Positions 1 to 10,100 of a stretch of 28,142 nucleotides of DNA are shown here, one piece after another. Made by a program: the position numbers and the translations under genes. The stretch lies in NCBI GenBank assembly GCA_019648995.1, contig BLXT01005946.1, forward strand, positions 75,927 to 104,068. Reading direction: 5' to 3'. Source of the stretch: Plakobranchus ocellatus (taxonomy: Eukaryota; Mollusca; Gastropoda; Plakobranchidae). The notes beneath the pieces are model-generated. The model saw only the letters and a list, made by a program, of their open reading frames with translations, made no database searches and was not told the origin of the DNA. The first letter of the stretch is position 1, and every line of letters begins with the position of its first letter.

Positions 1-504
1 GTTTCGTAGTTTCAGTTTCGTTTTGACCAATGTAAGAAAGCTGTAAGAAAGTGTGGGGGGGTCAAAAAGTCCCCAAAAAGGTGTAAGATTATATTTGGAC
101 CGCCTCTTATAGTCTCCGAGTAGAGTACCATCCGTCGAATTCAGTGAACAAGCCTTTAAAAATTTATACGGGTTATTTATTATTAAAAATTTATACGAGT
201 CAAAGAAGAAAACGCAGTCACGTACTCTGCGAATGTAGATGAGGGAGGTGGGTAAAACTCCTTAGAAACATTAACCGGATCAAAAAGCATTGTGAAACGA
301 AGAGGCATTGTGAAAGCAAATGTTGAGGTTTTTTTTAGTCTCTGTAAAGATGTAAATCAAGGCCTAAAAAATCTTACAAATAGGTAGGCCTAACGGATCT
401 GTAATTTCGTCTTTACGAATGGCTCGCTATCGTAATTTTATAAAGATCGTTGGTAATCCTATTGTTTTTAATACATGGATCGTAAGGCTTCATTTATTAA
501 ACGA
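1..504. other. Upstream noncoding region, nothing identified
   Basis: There is no open frame of note. The stretch holds small direct repeats: TGTAAGAAAG occurs twice near 32-50, and AAAATTTATACG occurs twice near 158-196. It includes one TAGGCCTA palindrome at 385. A promoter or a 5' untranslated exon of the downstream palmitoyltransferase could lie here, but nothing in the sequence shows it. Confidence 0.4.
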
Positions 505-791
505 AATGCATTTTAAACCAAGATCTTCGAAATGCATTAACACCAAGATAAGATCTAGAAAAATCTAGATCTAGATCTAGATCTAGATTCTAGATTCTAT
601 GATATTTGCTCGGTGTGGAAACGGTATTTTTACTAGATCTAGATCTAGGTAATAGCGTTAATGCATTTTAAAACAAGATCTTCGAAATGCATTAACACCA
701 AGATAAGATGTAGAAAAATCTAGATTCTAAGATATTTACTCGGTGTGGCAACGGTATTTTTACTAGATCTAGATCTAGGTAATAGCGTTAA
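505..791. repeat. Tandem duplication of a ~155-bp unit
   Basis: Unit 1 (505-659) and unit 2 (660-about 791) start with AATGCATTTTAAA and share the AAGATCTTCGAAATGCATTA stretch, the CGGTGTGG stretch and the ending TAGGTAATAGCGTTAA. Unit 2 is about 24 bp shorter because it lacks the CTAGAT hexamer run found in unit 1 around 555-590. The few mismatches suggest a fairly young duplication. It lies immediately left of transposon copy A. Confidence 0.85.
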
Positions 792-1374
792 TTGCTACAG
801 AGTGATGATGTACAGACCTGCCAACTTTCTGTTTTCGCCGGGAAAAATTCCGGTGAACGCCTATAAATTCCGTTTTCCGGGCTGCCCCGCTAAAATCCCG
901 TTCAGTTGTCCCGATGGATGATGGAAAGGAAAAAAATTATCTCGTTTTATCCTTTCGATTCATCCGATAACAACCGACATGTACTCTTTACCTATTTAAA
1001 TAGTATTGAACATCTTTAAGTTACTTTCTATATAATCTACGTATCCAACTTGCGGTCCATCACGTTTATTCAACATTCTGTGTAAAGAGACTGAAACTAA
1101 GCGCTTATGCGTTGATTTCATTTTGTCCGATTTTCTTTCCAAGGCTGCACCATCTTAATCATATATATATATTTATTCACAGTCTTGTCAGCTAAAAAAA
1201 CCCATCCTTTGCACACCCCCCCTCCCACAATTGATTATTAATTAATCAAACAAGAGCTCAGAAGCATGAAACACTTGCATTTTGCACTGATACAAACAAG
1301 TAAGCTATGATAATGATCATTTTAAAGTCAACATTGTACACAATGTAGTAGGCCTATAGTAATATTACTAGCCT

Positions 1375-1487
1375 ACCATGTCGGCAATAGATCAAAGAAA
1401 TCAAAGGTTGGTTTTTGGGAGTTGCAGCCCGACCTTCGAGTCAGCCCCACATCAAAGTAATTTGAGATGCCGGCTATGTCTAGTTTT
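1375..1487. repeat. Highly conserved internal block, copy A
   Basis: This 113-bp block matches 4671-4783 in copy B with one mismatch (T at 1475 against A). The DNA on both sides of it differs much more between the copies. On the minus strand it is open through the whole block and ends at a TAG. It could be a remnant of coding sequence, a structural element, or the trace of gene conversion. Confidence 0.8.
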
Positions 1488-1694
1488 AACATTACATGAA
1501 TGATGATGTGCATACAAACACCATTTACAAAAAAATAGCTATATACCGCATTTTTCATAATACATTTATCTTAATTCTTATAATAGCCAAGATATTTTGT
1601 TCTAGATCTACTTGGAAAAATCCCATATAAGATCTGCACACCGAGTGATAATTAGATCTAATGCTCTGAAGGCTAGCCACCTTATCATCCACTC

Positions 1695-1698
<4 letters not shown>

Positions 1699-1753
<55 letters not shown>

Positions 1754-2001
1754 TCACTCTCAAATAGTTTTGAAAATGTTATTTTCCTCTTCTTTAGTTG
1801 TTAGCGTCGACGGGGATTTTTTTTCTTAGGCTATGTTCTGATGTTTTCTTTGTCCAGTCTCTCTCTCTCTCTCTCTCACTCTCACTCTCACTCTCAGTCT
1901 CATCTTAAAATTAGTTTTGAAAATGTTATTTTCCTCTTCTTTAGTTGTTAGCGTCGATGGGGATTTTTTTTCTTAGGCTATGTTCTGATGTTTTCTTTGC
2001 C

Positions 2002-2039
<38 letters not shown>

Positions 2040-2168
2040 TAGCGTCGATGTGGATTTTGTTTTCTTAGGCAATGTTCACATATTTTCTTTGTCCAGTCTC
2101 TCTCTCTCTCTGTTTCTCCTTTTATCACTGAGTGAGTGTTTCTCAGTAATGCTCTCTCTTTCTCGTTT

Positions 2169-2209
<41 letters not shown>

Positions 2210-2380
2210 GTTTCTCTTTTATCGCTATCTCAGTGTCTCTCAGTAGGCTAATTCTCACTTTTTCTCTTTTTATTTTTTCTCTTTCTCTCTCTCTCTCTGT
2301 CTGTTTCTCTTTTATCACTATCTCAGTGTCTCTCAGTAATTTTTTATTATTATTTCTCTCTCTCTCTCTCTCTCTCTCTC
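1699..2380. repeat. (CT)n microsatellites and 147-bp repeat unit inside copy A
   Basis: Pure CT runs lie at about 1699-1749, 1857-1877, 2004-2034, 2173-2216 and 2356-2380. Between them a unit beginning AGTTTTGAAAATGTTATTTT repeats at 1766 and 1913 (period 147), and a shorter third copy picks up at TTAGCGTCGATG near 2039. Copy B has only one such unit (about 5146-5245). The apparent Ser-Leu-rich and Arg-Glu-rich reading frames here are products of the CT repeat, not proteins. Confidence 0.9.
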
Positions 2381-2889
2381 GATCTAGATACTATCAAGAT
2401 CCAGGACGATTTGTAATTTGGCGAAACTTTTCTTAATATATAATCAAAATTTGATAATGGTCTTGGAGATCTAATTTAGGCTTTAGTTTAGGCCAAAGCC
2501 TACACAGACTTGAATACATTGTAGGCCAACATGACTTGCCTAGATCTCAGGCATTTCAAATAGAGCAAAGGAAAACTTGATGTTTTCTTTCTATTTAATA
2601 TACAACGGGTCATAATTTTAAGCCTTATTGAGATTCTGTAGACCTATCTCACATAGGTTTTCTTTTTCCATGGAACCTTTTATTGTGTGAGCAAGAGTGC
2701 GTTGTATACACTGTATTGCACATTTTAAAAAATTCATCATCCAGGCCCTAAGCCTGCAGGTCTTGAAGGCTTGATAAATGCTGATATTATTGGACTAATA
2801 GTAGTGAGTAAGAAGATACTTTCTTGCATCTTTTAGAGTCGAAAATTCATTAATTAGCCTCTAATATTACACTTTAATGTTATGGAATG

Positions 2890-3846
2890 GTAGATCTAGA
2901 AGTCAGTGGGTCTGTCCTCGGGTTATCCCATACTCATTTGGTACGCAAAATAAATTGGAGTATAGCCTGTAATTCTCTAAATATCCTTTGATTTTAGATC
3001 TAGATTCTGGATCAGATAACTCTATATATAATAACTATTGCCGTGTACAACGGTAGGACCACCAGAGAATCGCCATTCAAGTGACCACAAAACCCTTCCA
3101 GTTTTTTTTTAGAGGATTTCCAAAGCAAAGCAGCACTATGGTCTATTTATTATAATCCTTTCAATATCAGGGTTAATTTGTTAAGGTTTCAACAAATTGT
3201 TTTTCAACTCCACTAAAGGGTGTCTTTGATCTGATTGATCCATTAAAATCATCAGTAACATGTAAAGCCTTCACAGTAATGACCTAATAAAACTTTAGAA
3301 TCTACTTAGGAACCAATTAGAACTTCTGATCTATGATCCAATGCAAAGCTTACTAACAATAACATGTTTTGATTTTTTTATAAATGAATTTTATGAATAA
3401 TGTTATTAATGATCATGATGCAGATCGATATTTGAAAACAAATCACAAAGATGAGACATTTTTAGGCCAAAATGCCTATGGCAAAATTTATAGCCAGTCT
3501 TTACTATTAGATCTACACTGCTCTTATCAATATTATGTCTTGACTCCAAAAAATATCTTTTTCAGTTAGGCCTACTTGGATATGGTCCCTCTATGTAGGA
3601 ATCCTTGTAATTTTCAATTGAAGTTAGGTTTATGTATATTTATCACTCTAGTTCCTGCTGTAAAGTGTCTCTTTTTTTGTGACACTTCACATTTAAAACA
3701 GGATTTTCTTTTTTTTTCTTGATCCATTGAGTGTGGGTTGTTCATTAAAAGATTAAAAACTGGTTTATGATCCTAAACATTTTAATGCAAAGGTATTAAA
3801 AATGAAGAGACATCAAGATCTAGAACCTAGTGTAGGGAATAAATGG
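2890..3846. other. Spacer between transposon copies A and B, no gene seen
   Basis: AT-rich sequence with scattered TAGATCTA motifs and one TAGGCCTA at 3567. A short open frame at 3384-3569 has no recognisable content. Nothing here aligns by eye with the transposon copies on either side. Confidence 0.4.
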
Positions 3847-4140
3847 CAGACCTGCCAACTTTCCGTTTTCGCCGCGAAAAATCCCGTTTTCCCCTATAAA
3901 TTCCGTTTTCCGAGCTGCCCTGCTAAAATCCCACTCAGTTGTTCCGATGGACGGGAAAAAATTATCATGTTTTATCCATTGGATCCATGCAATATCTACC
4001 GACGTCTACTCTTTACCTATTTAAATAGCATTGAACATTTTTAAATCACTATCGACATAACACCAAGTATCCAATTTGCGGTCCATAACGTTTATTCAAC
4101 ATTCTGTGTAAAGAGACCGAACAGCTTCTGTGTTATTGAT

Positions 4141-4473
4141 ATGTCTCAGTGCTTCATGCAGACATGCCGGCAGTATGCTTTAGGTGTAATTCATCCCGCC
4201 AATGGGGAAAATTTTACACCTTTGCTGTTTAACTATAGGCTTGTGCTTTTGTTTCGTTTTGTGCGATTTTCTTTCCATTCACGTAATACAAAAATGCGGT
4301 ATCGATGGAAAGTTGGTCCTCTTTCTTTTGAAACTGTCCTCGAAGTAGACCGGCGTAGTTTCTTTGATCTTATACCAGGCTTGCAAATTGTTGTTGGATT
4401 AAATAAAGCATCTAGATCTATCCCGATTTTTTTTTTCTTTGACTGGGGAGGGGAGAGTTCTGTAACACAATAG
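4141..4473 (+). other. 110-codon open frame inside transposon copy B
   Basis: This frame has a fairly normal amino-acid mix, including a basic stretch near residues 40-57 and several Trp, Arg and Phe. It then runs into a T-tract-coded Phe run near its end. I recognise no domain. Most of it is absent from copy A, which has deletions here, so it may be a remnant of coding sequence from an autonomous parent. It could equally be chance. A longer minus-strand frame overlaps it. Confidence 0.25.
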
Positions 4474-4546
4474 ACCCTCGGCGTTGGTGGTAAGGTAACC
4501 AACACAGTCTTGACAGCTAAAAAAGTCCTTTTGCTCGCTCTTCTCC

Positions 4547-4585
4547 CCCCCCCNCCCCCCCCCCCCCCAAAAAAAAAAACAAAAA
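4547..4585. repeat. Poly-C / poly-A homopolymer tract with one unresolved base
   Basis: A run of more than 20 C residues, interrupted by the single N at 4554, is followed by A-rich sequence. The matching part of copy A has a much shorter C run near 1216-1230. The N shows that the tract length was not resolved, so it should not be trusted to the base. Confidence 0.8.
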
Positions 4586-4670
4586 AAAACCAACCAAATA
4601 AACAAAAAACCAAGAGCTCAGAATGCCATCTTGCACTGATATGCAGTAGGCCTAGAGTAATAACTAGCTT

Positions 4671-4783
4671 ACCATGTCGGCAATAGATCAAAGAAATCAA
4701 AGGTTGGTTTTTGGGAGTTGCAGCCCGACCTTCGAGTCAGCCCCACATCAAAGTAATTTGAGATGCCGGCAATGTCTAGTTTT
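4671..4783. repeat. Highly conserved internal block, copy B
   Basis: This is the partner of 1375-1487, with 112 of 113 bases the same. It contains a possible weak stem between GGTTGG (about 4692-4697) and CCGACC (about 4715-4730), and TTCGAGTC, which loosely resembles a Pol III B box. Neither reading is strong. Confidence 0.8.
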
Positions 4784-5003
4784 GACACTATATGAATGGT
4801 GATGTGCGTACAAACTGCCATACATTTACAAAAACTAACTTAATACCGCATTTTTTTCATAATACATTTACCTCGATTCCTATAAATAATAGCTAAGATA
4901 TTTTGCGCTAGATCTACTTTGAAACATCCCATTAGATCTGCACACCAAGTAATAAGTATATCTAATGCACTGAAGCCTAGCCACCTTACCATCCGATCTA
5001 AAT

Positions 5004-5006
<3 letters not shown>

Positions 5007-5065
<59 letters not shown>

Positions 5066-5070
5066 TCTCT

Positions 5071-5116
<46 letters not shown>

Positions 5117-5306
5117 GTCTCAGTCTTTTCTTAAATTGCTCAGTTTTAAAAATGTTATTTTCCTCTTCTTTAGTTGTTAGCGTCGATGTGGATTTTTTTT
5201 TTTTTTTGTTAGGCAATGTTCTGATGTTTTCTTTGTCCAGTCTCTCTCTCTGTTTCTCCTTTTATCACTCTGAATGTCCCTCAGTAATTCTCACTCTTTC
5301 TCTTCT

Positions 5307-5356
<50 letters not shown>
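5007..5356. repeat. (CT)n microsatellites inside copy B
   Basis: Long CT runs lie at about 5007-5110 and 5311-5355, separated by one copy of the GTTAGCGTCGATG-containing unit. They sit where the CT runs of copy A sit, so the microsatellite was part of the transposon before the copies separated. Confidence 0.9.
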
Positions 5357-5359
<3 letters not shown>

Positions 5360-6213
5360 CTCTTTTATCACTCTGTGAGTGTCTCTCAATAATTCTCACT
5401 CTTTCTCTTCTCTATTTCTATCTCTCTCTGTGTTTCTCTTTTATCACTCTGTGAGTGTCTCTCAATAATTTTTACTCTTTCTCTTTTTTTTTCTTTCTCT
5501 CTCTCACTCTCTCTCTCGATCTAGGCAATATCAAGATCCACGACATTTTTAAAATTTCGCTAAACTCTTATTGTCTTAATTTTGTTTCTTGATGTATAAT
5601 CAAAATTTGATAATTGTCCTAGAGATCTAATTTAGGCTTTAGTCAAGGCCTTAGCCTACAGACAATTAATACATCGTAGGTCGACATGACTTGCGGGGAT
5701 CTCTGTAATTTCAAATAGAGCAAAAAAACAAAAAAAAAAAAAAAAAATTCCATGTTTTCTTTTATTTAATTAATAATATACAATGGGTCACAATTTTAAG
5801 CATTACTGAGATTCTGTAGACCTGTCTCACATAGATTTTCTTTTTTTTTTCTTTCATGTAACCCTTTTTTGAATGAGCTAGATTTTGTAGTGCACCTTTT
5901 AAAAAAATTCATCATCCAGGCCCTAAGCCTACAGGTCTTTAAGGCTTGATAAATGGTGATATTATTGGACAAATGGCAGTGAGTAGGGAAATACTTTCTT
6001 GCATCTTTAGAGTTGAAAATGCATTAATTATCCCTCTGATATATTATACTTAAATGTTATGGAATGTCTATGGTCGAGTATATATTATTAAGGTGTAGTA
6101 CGTTTTATCCATGCACATTTAATTGTACTCTGGCATATTCCTGTGAGGCTTTCTAAATTCCTGTGAGTAGAGGTGAATATTCCTGTGAGAATAATTTGGG
6201 GTTGGCAGGTCTG

Positions 6214-6777
6214 AAACGGGAATGTTAATTTTACAATCTTTATCTAAAGACCATGATCTCCTCAAATAAATCTTCTGCTGGATGAATCACCTGAAATATC
6301 TCTCTGAAATACCACATAATAGCTTCCTCATGTGCTTCCCTTCTGAGTTTTGAGACTACCCAAAGCTTGCACTGACGAAAAGGTAGCTTAGGAACATCTA
6401 GGAGCCGTGACATTGGTCTGGCCTTGGCCTCCTTGAGATATCAAAGTTTAGGCCTGAGCTTGTGCAGTCTTTTTTTTTTCAGACTTTACTGCTTTGCTCT
6501 TATGAGAGTGGTTTCGCATCATAGCTTATTTGAAAACAGAATGTGAAAAAAATAAAGCTGCATCTTAAAAACATTAATTTAAGTCTTTGAAGTAGAAAAA
6601 CTTGTAAACCCATTGCTAAACTTGGAGATTAAATACACTTTTAATCATGTCTGTTATAATCTACATGTCAGAAAGTTTTCTTAAAAAAAAAAGATTTTAT
6701 GACATTAATGGAATTACAGTCTAGATGTCTTCCTAGTAGAGCAGGCTGACAAGTTTGTTTTTTTTTATATTCCCCAG
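6214..6777. other. Region between copy B and the first coding exon; contains an antisense open frame
   Basis: Apart from the minus-strand open frame described separately at 6240-6413, this stretch is AT-rich with T runs and has no recognised feature. It is probably intron or upstream sequence of the palmitoyltransferase gene. Confidence 0.4.
6240..6413 (-). CDS. Unrecognised 57-residue antisense open frame, possible exon or gene fragment
   Basis: On the minus strand, ATG at 6411-6413 opens 57 codons ending at TAA (6240-6242). The frame is open back to a stop at 6441-6443, giving 66 codons in all. Unlike most frames in this AT-rich window, its composition looks protein-like: many Arg, Glu and Lys, two Trp, and an amphipathic pattern such as RREAHEEAIMWYFREIF. 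I do not recognise the family. It lies just outside the right end of copy B, on the strand opposite the palmitoyltransferase. It could be the last exon of another gene, a transposon fragment, or chance. Confidence 0.3.
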   Translation of the reverse strand: MSRLLDVPKLPFRQCKLWVVSKLRREAHEEAIMWYFREIFQVIHPAEDLFEEIMVFR

Positions 6778-6890
6778 ATTTGGCTTCAATTTTTAAGTGC
6801 TCTGGAAAATAAGTAGAAACTTGGATACATTGCGCATATGAGGTTTTTGGATTTTAAGATATCCTTACTTTCTCTTTGAAGATCTCCAAG
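6778..6890 (+). other. Probable 5' untranslated part of the first coding exon, with a small upstream ORF
   Basis: A strong acceptor (a T-rich tract, then ATATTCCCCAG ending at 6777) suggests the exon with the start codon begins at 6778, after a non-coding first exon further upstream. A weaker acceptor ends at 6882. The stretch contains an upstream ATG at 6838, out of frame with the main start, whose 13-codon frame stops at 6877-6879, 11 nt before the main ATG. Confidence 0.45.
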
Positions 6891-7134
6891 ATGATCAACA
6901 TGCAAAACATGATGGAGTTGTTGCCTCCTCCACCTTCAAAAGATGATCCTAACTTATATATGAATACCCTGAAAATTCCAATATTTGGACGCATTCAATT
7001 CAATCGAGATCGTGAAGGACAATTGCTTGCCTCATGTGTGCTTGCATATTGGTGCTATGGTACTTTCTCCACACTCTTCGTCATCTTGATACCAGCTTAC
7101 AATGATGATACTGTATCATGGCCTGTTTATTATG
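6891..7134 (+). CDS. ZDHHC21: Coding exon 1: N-terminus and first membrane segment
   Basis: Encodes residues 1-81 and the first base of Gly82. It begins with a Met-rich start, a Pro-Pro-Pro-Pro run at 12-15 and the hydrophobic segment at about 44-70. The donor GTAACA at 7135 is weaker than the others but is the only one that gives the correct phase into exon 2. Without splicing, the frame stops at 7218. Confidence 0.85.
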
Positions 7135-10100
7135 GTAACAGTTTATGTGATTTTGTGTTTTTAGCTTTAACTTCTATGGCTATTTTTTCTTCAAAAGCAT
7201 ATGATTGTAGAATAACATAATAAAATTTTTGTGTTTTAGTATTATGAGTAAATTTTAACTCATAAACCGGTGCTGGACGGTGGGAGAGTCCGATAGTTTG
7301 TAAGATTCACGGTTCTGGATGCTGCCAGCATCCGATAGGTTTGTTGTTTCTGTTAACTTGTTTTGAATTTTAGACTGACCAAATTATTCCAAAACTACTT
7401 TATTTGCCCAGGACTACTTCCTATAAATTTTGAACTACACATCCTATCTGATTGCTTCGTGCGAGCAAAAAAAACTTAACAATTTAAGAGTTAAGCAGAC
7501 AAATTGTAATCAACCTCTTTGAAAAAAAAAACAAACTTCGTAATATAAGAAATGAGTGTAATAAATAAGACAAACTTGTAAATATATCATGAGTTTGAAT
7601 TTGTCAATTAAAGAGTCTTTTAATGCAATTTTAAAAATGCAGCATTTCAAAGTATGATTAATCAACATCCGCATTTCACATGAAGGAGAGTAGCTAAAAT
7701 ATTCCTTGAATCTTATATAATAATAATTTACTTAGTTAAGTTGGAATTTGTGTGAGGTGTGTGTGTGTGCATGTGCTTTTTTTTTATTTTTTAATGCATC
7801 ATTACATTACATTGTTACAATTTCTTTTCTTTTACTTTTTTCTTAGGTTTTATTTTGGTATCTTTCCTGTGTCTCATGTCATTTTTACGATCTTCCCTGA
7901 CAAACCCAGGCAGGATACCTGTTTATTCTGAAACAGGTGCCGACAGTAAGTCCTGAAAGAGAAATAAAATTTCTTTCCATTTATTTGTTTTATGGTACAC
8001 ATTTTTTTTGTTTGCTTCCAAGGGAGCAAATCTTATGTTATCTTTTTTTTTTTTAAACTTTGTGTAAGCCTGTTTTGAATATGTCACAACTGCATGACCT
8101 GATTATTTGTTTGAAAATTGTATTATATAAATACTGTATGCATATAAGGTATTTAGAGCGATATCTTTTTTACATATAAATCTTTTTTTTTTAACTTATT
8201 ATCTTGTTTTTATTGGCATCAATTCAAGTAAAGTATGTTTTTGTAATATTTTTTTTCTGGTTGAATTTTTTTCCCTGGTTTTTTACAGTGAAAGTAATGT
8301 TTTGTTACACAGGTGATCTGAAAGTTTTGATGCTTATGTATCTGCTTGTTATCGCTTGGCTTCTTAGGTTCAAACTGGAACAAATGTAGATCTTGTTCTC
8401 GTATGAGACCACCGCGGGCACATCATTGTCGCAGATGTGGTCAGTGTGTTATGAAAATGGATCACCACTGTCCATGGTCAGTTCTTTTTTTAATATTTAT
8501 TTTCTTTTTATCTGTTCAGGATCTTTTTTAATAGATCTGAGTTGATTAAAGTTTTTCTTATTTTATTTGTTAGAATATTTTGTTGTGAACCATCCTTGTG
8601 GACTGTGATAAGTCATTCATGAATAATTTTAATTTGATAGCAAAATATTATAAAATGATAAAAATAGAGATGATTCCTCTGCTTTCATAGTTTATCAATG
8701 AATTTAGGTATTTGATTGGTTGTGATCTAAGAGCTGAGCTGCCTATATTTTGATAGAAAAAAAAAGGATTTCTTATCTCATAATCATCTTCCATTTATAA
8801 GAATGTATGCAAACTCAGAAATGGACATTCACTAATCCGTGCTGTTAAAATCTGCAGAGAAAATTAAATACAATCATTCATGCCTGTATGCAAGTGAGAG
8901 AACTTTTTTTTTTCTAGTATTTTAAGGGACCAGTGGGAACTTCTTAACATTTTGTGTAAAGTAAATAGTTAATCTTAAAAGCTCCTCACAAGGCAGAAAA
9001 AGCAAAATGCAAATAAAATGAACATTGCAAATCTCTACCTCTGATTTGATTTAAAATCTTTTTTTGTTGTTGTTATTTTATTATTATTGTTACTGTTTTT
9101 TTTTTTAATGATTGTTGGTATGTTAATCATCATCTTAATTCACACTTTCAGGATTAACAACTGTGTTGGAGAAAATAACCATTTTGCTTTCATGCAACTG
9201 CTGGGCTATGCCTTTCTGCTCAGTTTGTTCGCATTTGTTTTGGTGATGTTGCACTTTTGGGTTTTTCCTAAATGCGTTTCATGCAATAGAGTGAGTGAAA
9301 TGGTGAATCTTTTGTAGATAAGTTGCAAAAACCAATCAACATTTTTTATGTAAGGTAGTGTATATGTCAGGTAAATAAAAACTGGTGTTGGAAATTCTTA
9401 AATTATGGATTTTATGTGCAAAGCCTGAAACAATTATCAGAAATATGTATTTTAAAATAAACACTTTTTCAACAAATTACCAACTTACAACCTTGACAGT
9501 TTCTTAGAGCTGTTTTGAGATATATTTATCTGAATTTGCATCCAACTCTCTGAATCCTAACCTTACATTCCATGTCTTGATGTGCCCCACAATGATGCTT
9601 TTGCTTCTTAGTTACAGATGACAATTACATGAAAAATTATAGAATTTTCAACACACAACGCATCATTTGAAAAGCAATAGGGAATGGAATTATAGTGAGA
9701 TAGCATATTTTTTTCCAGGGCTTCCTATTTTTTTTCAGACTGCAAAGTGTCATAAATGATATTTTTCTCAATATATTTGGTAAAATATTTTTGAAAAATA
9801 TTGATTGTCATAGTTGCAGCCTGAAAGTTTTACCAAAGCATTTTTTCAAAGTAGAATTATTTAAATCTAATTTTTAGGTTCAAAAATATTTTTTATCTAG
9901 ATTTCAGGTGCCTGGTGTTCTATTTAGGATCCAAATTATTTTGTTCTCTCTAAAACAAATTGATAACTTGTGGCATAAGCTAAGCTCGACATTCTAAATC
10001 AAGCTGATGGATATTTGAAACATAATAAAGACAGGATTGTATTTTAATTGTTTTTGTTTTTGTTGGCAATATCACCTTTAAGTTCATTGACATTATTTTT

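Larger units (their letters stand above)
813..2889. mobile_element. DNA transposon copy A, CAGACCTGCC family, right end missing
   Basis: The left terminus is CAGACCTGCCAAC at 813-825. From there the sequence aligns with copy B (3847-6213) through the left subterminal region, the block at 1375-1487, the CT microsatellites and the region around 2380-2889. Similarity stops near 2889, so about 150 bp including the right inverted repeat is absent. Relative to copy B it lacks two internal stretches that correspond to roughly 4110-4495. It encodes no recognisable transposase and is probably a non-autonomous relic. The superfamily is not established. Confidence 0.75.
3847..6213. mobile_element. DNA transposon copy B, complete, CAGACCTGCC family
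   Basis: A complete copy of about 2.37 kb. The 13-bp inverted repeats match exactly: CAGACCTGCCAAC at 3847-3859 and its reverse complement at 6201-6213. The flanking hexamers AAATGG (3841-3846) and AAACGG (6214-6219) look like a 6-bp target duplication with one later change. Both ends carry short repeated motifs: AAATTCCG-like on the left, and ATTCCTGTGA three times at about 6137-6190 on the right. No transposase can be read. A 6-bp duplication would suit some hAT-like groups and a few other superfamilies, but the family assignment is open. Confidence 0.8.

Noticed and set aside
1945-2436. 163-codon Ser-Leu-rich frame and its antisense Arg-Glu-rich partner
   Set aside because: They are translations of (CT)n/(GA)n microsatellites; the same pattern appears on both strands at 4919-5454.
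4233-4700. 155-codon minus-strand frame with a Gly-rich run
   Set aside because: The Gly and Phe runs come from the poly-C/poly-A tract with an unresolved base, so the frame itself is not reliable.
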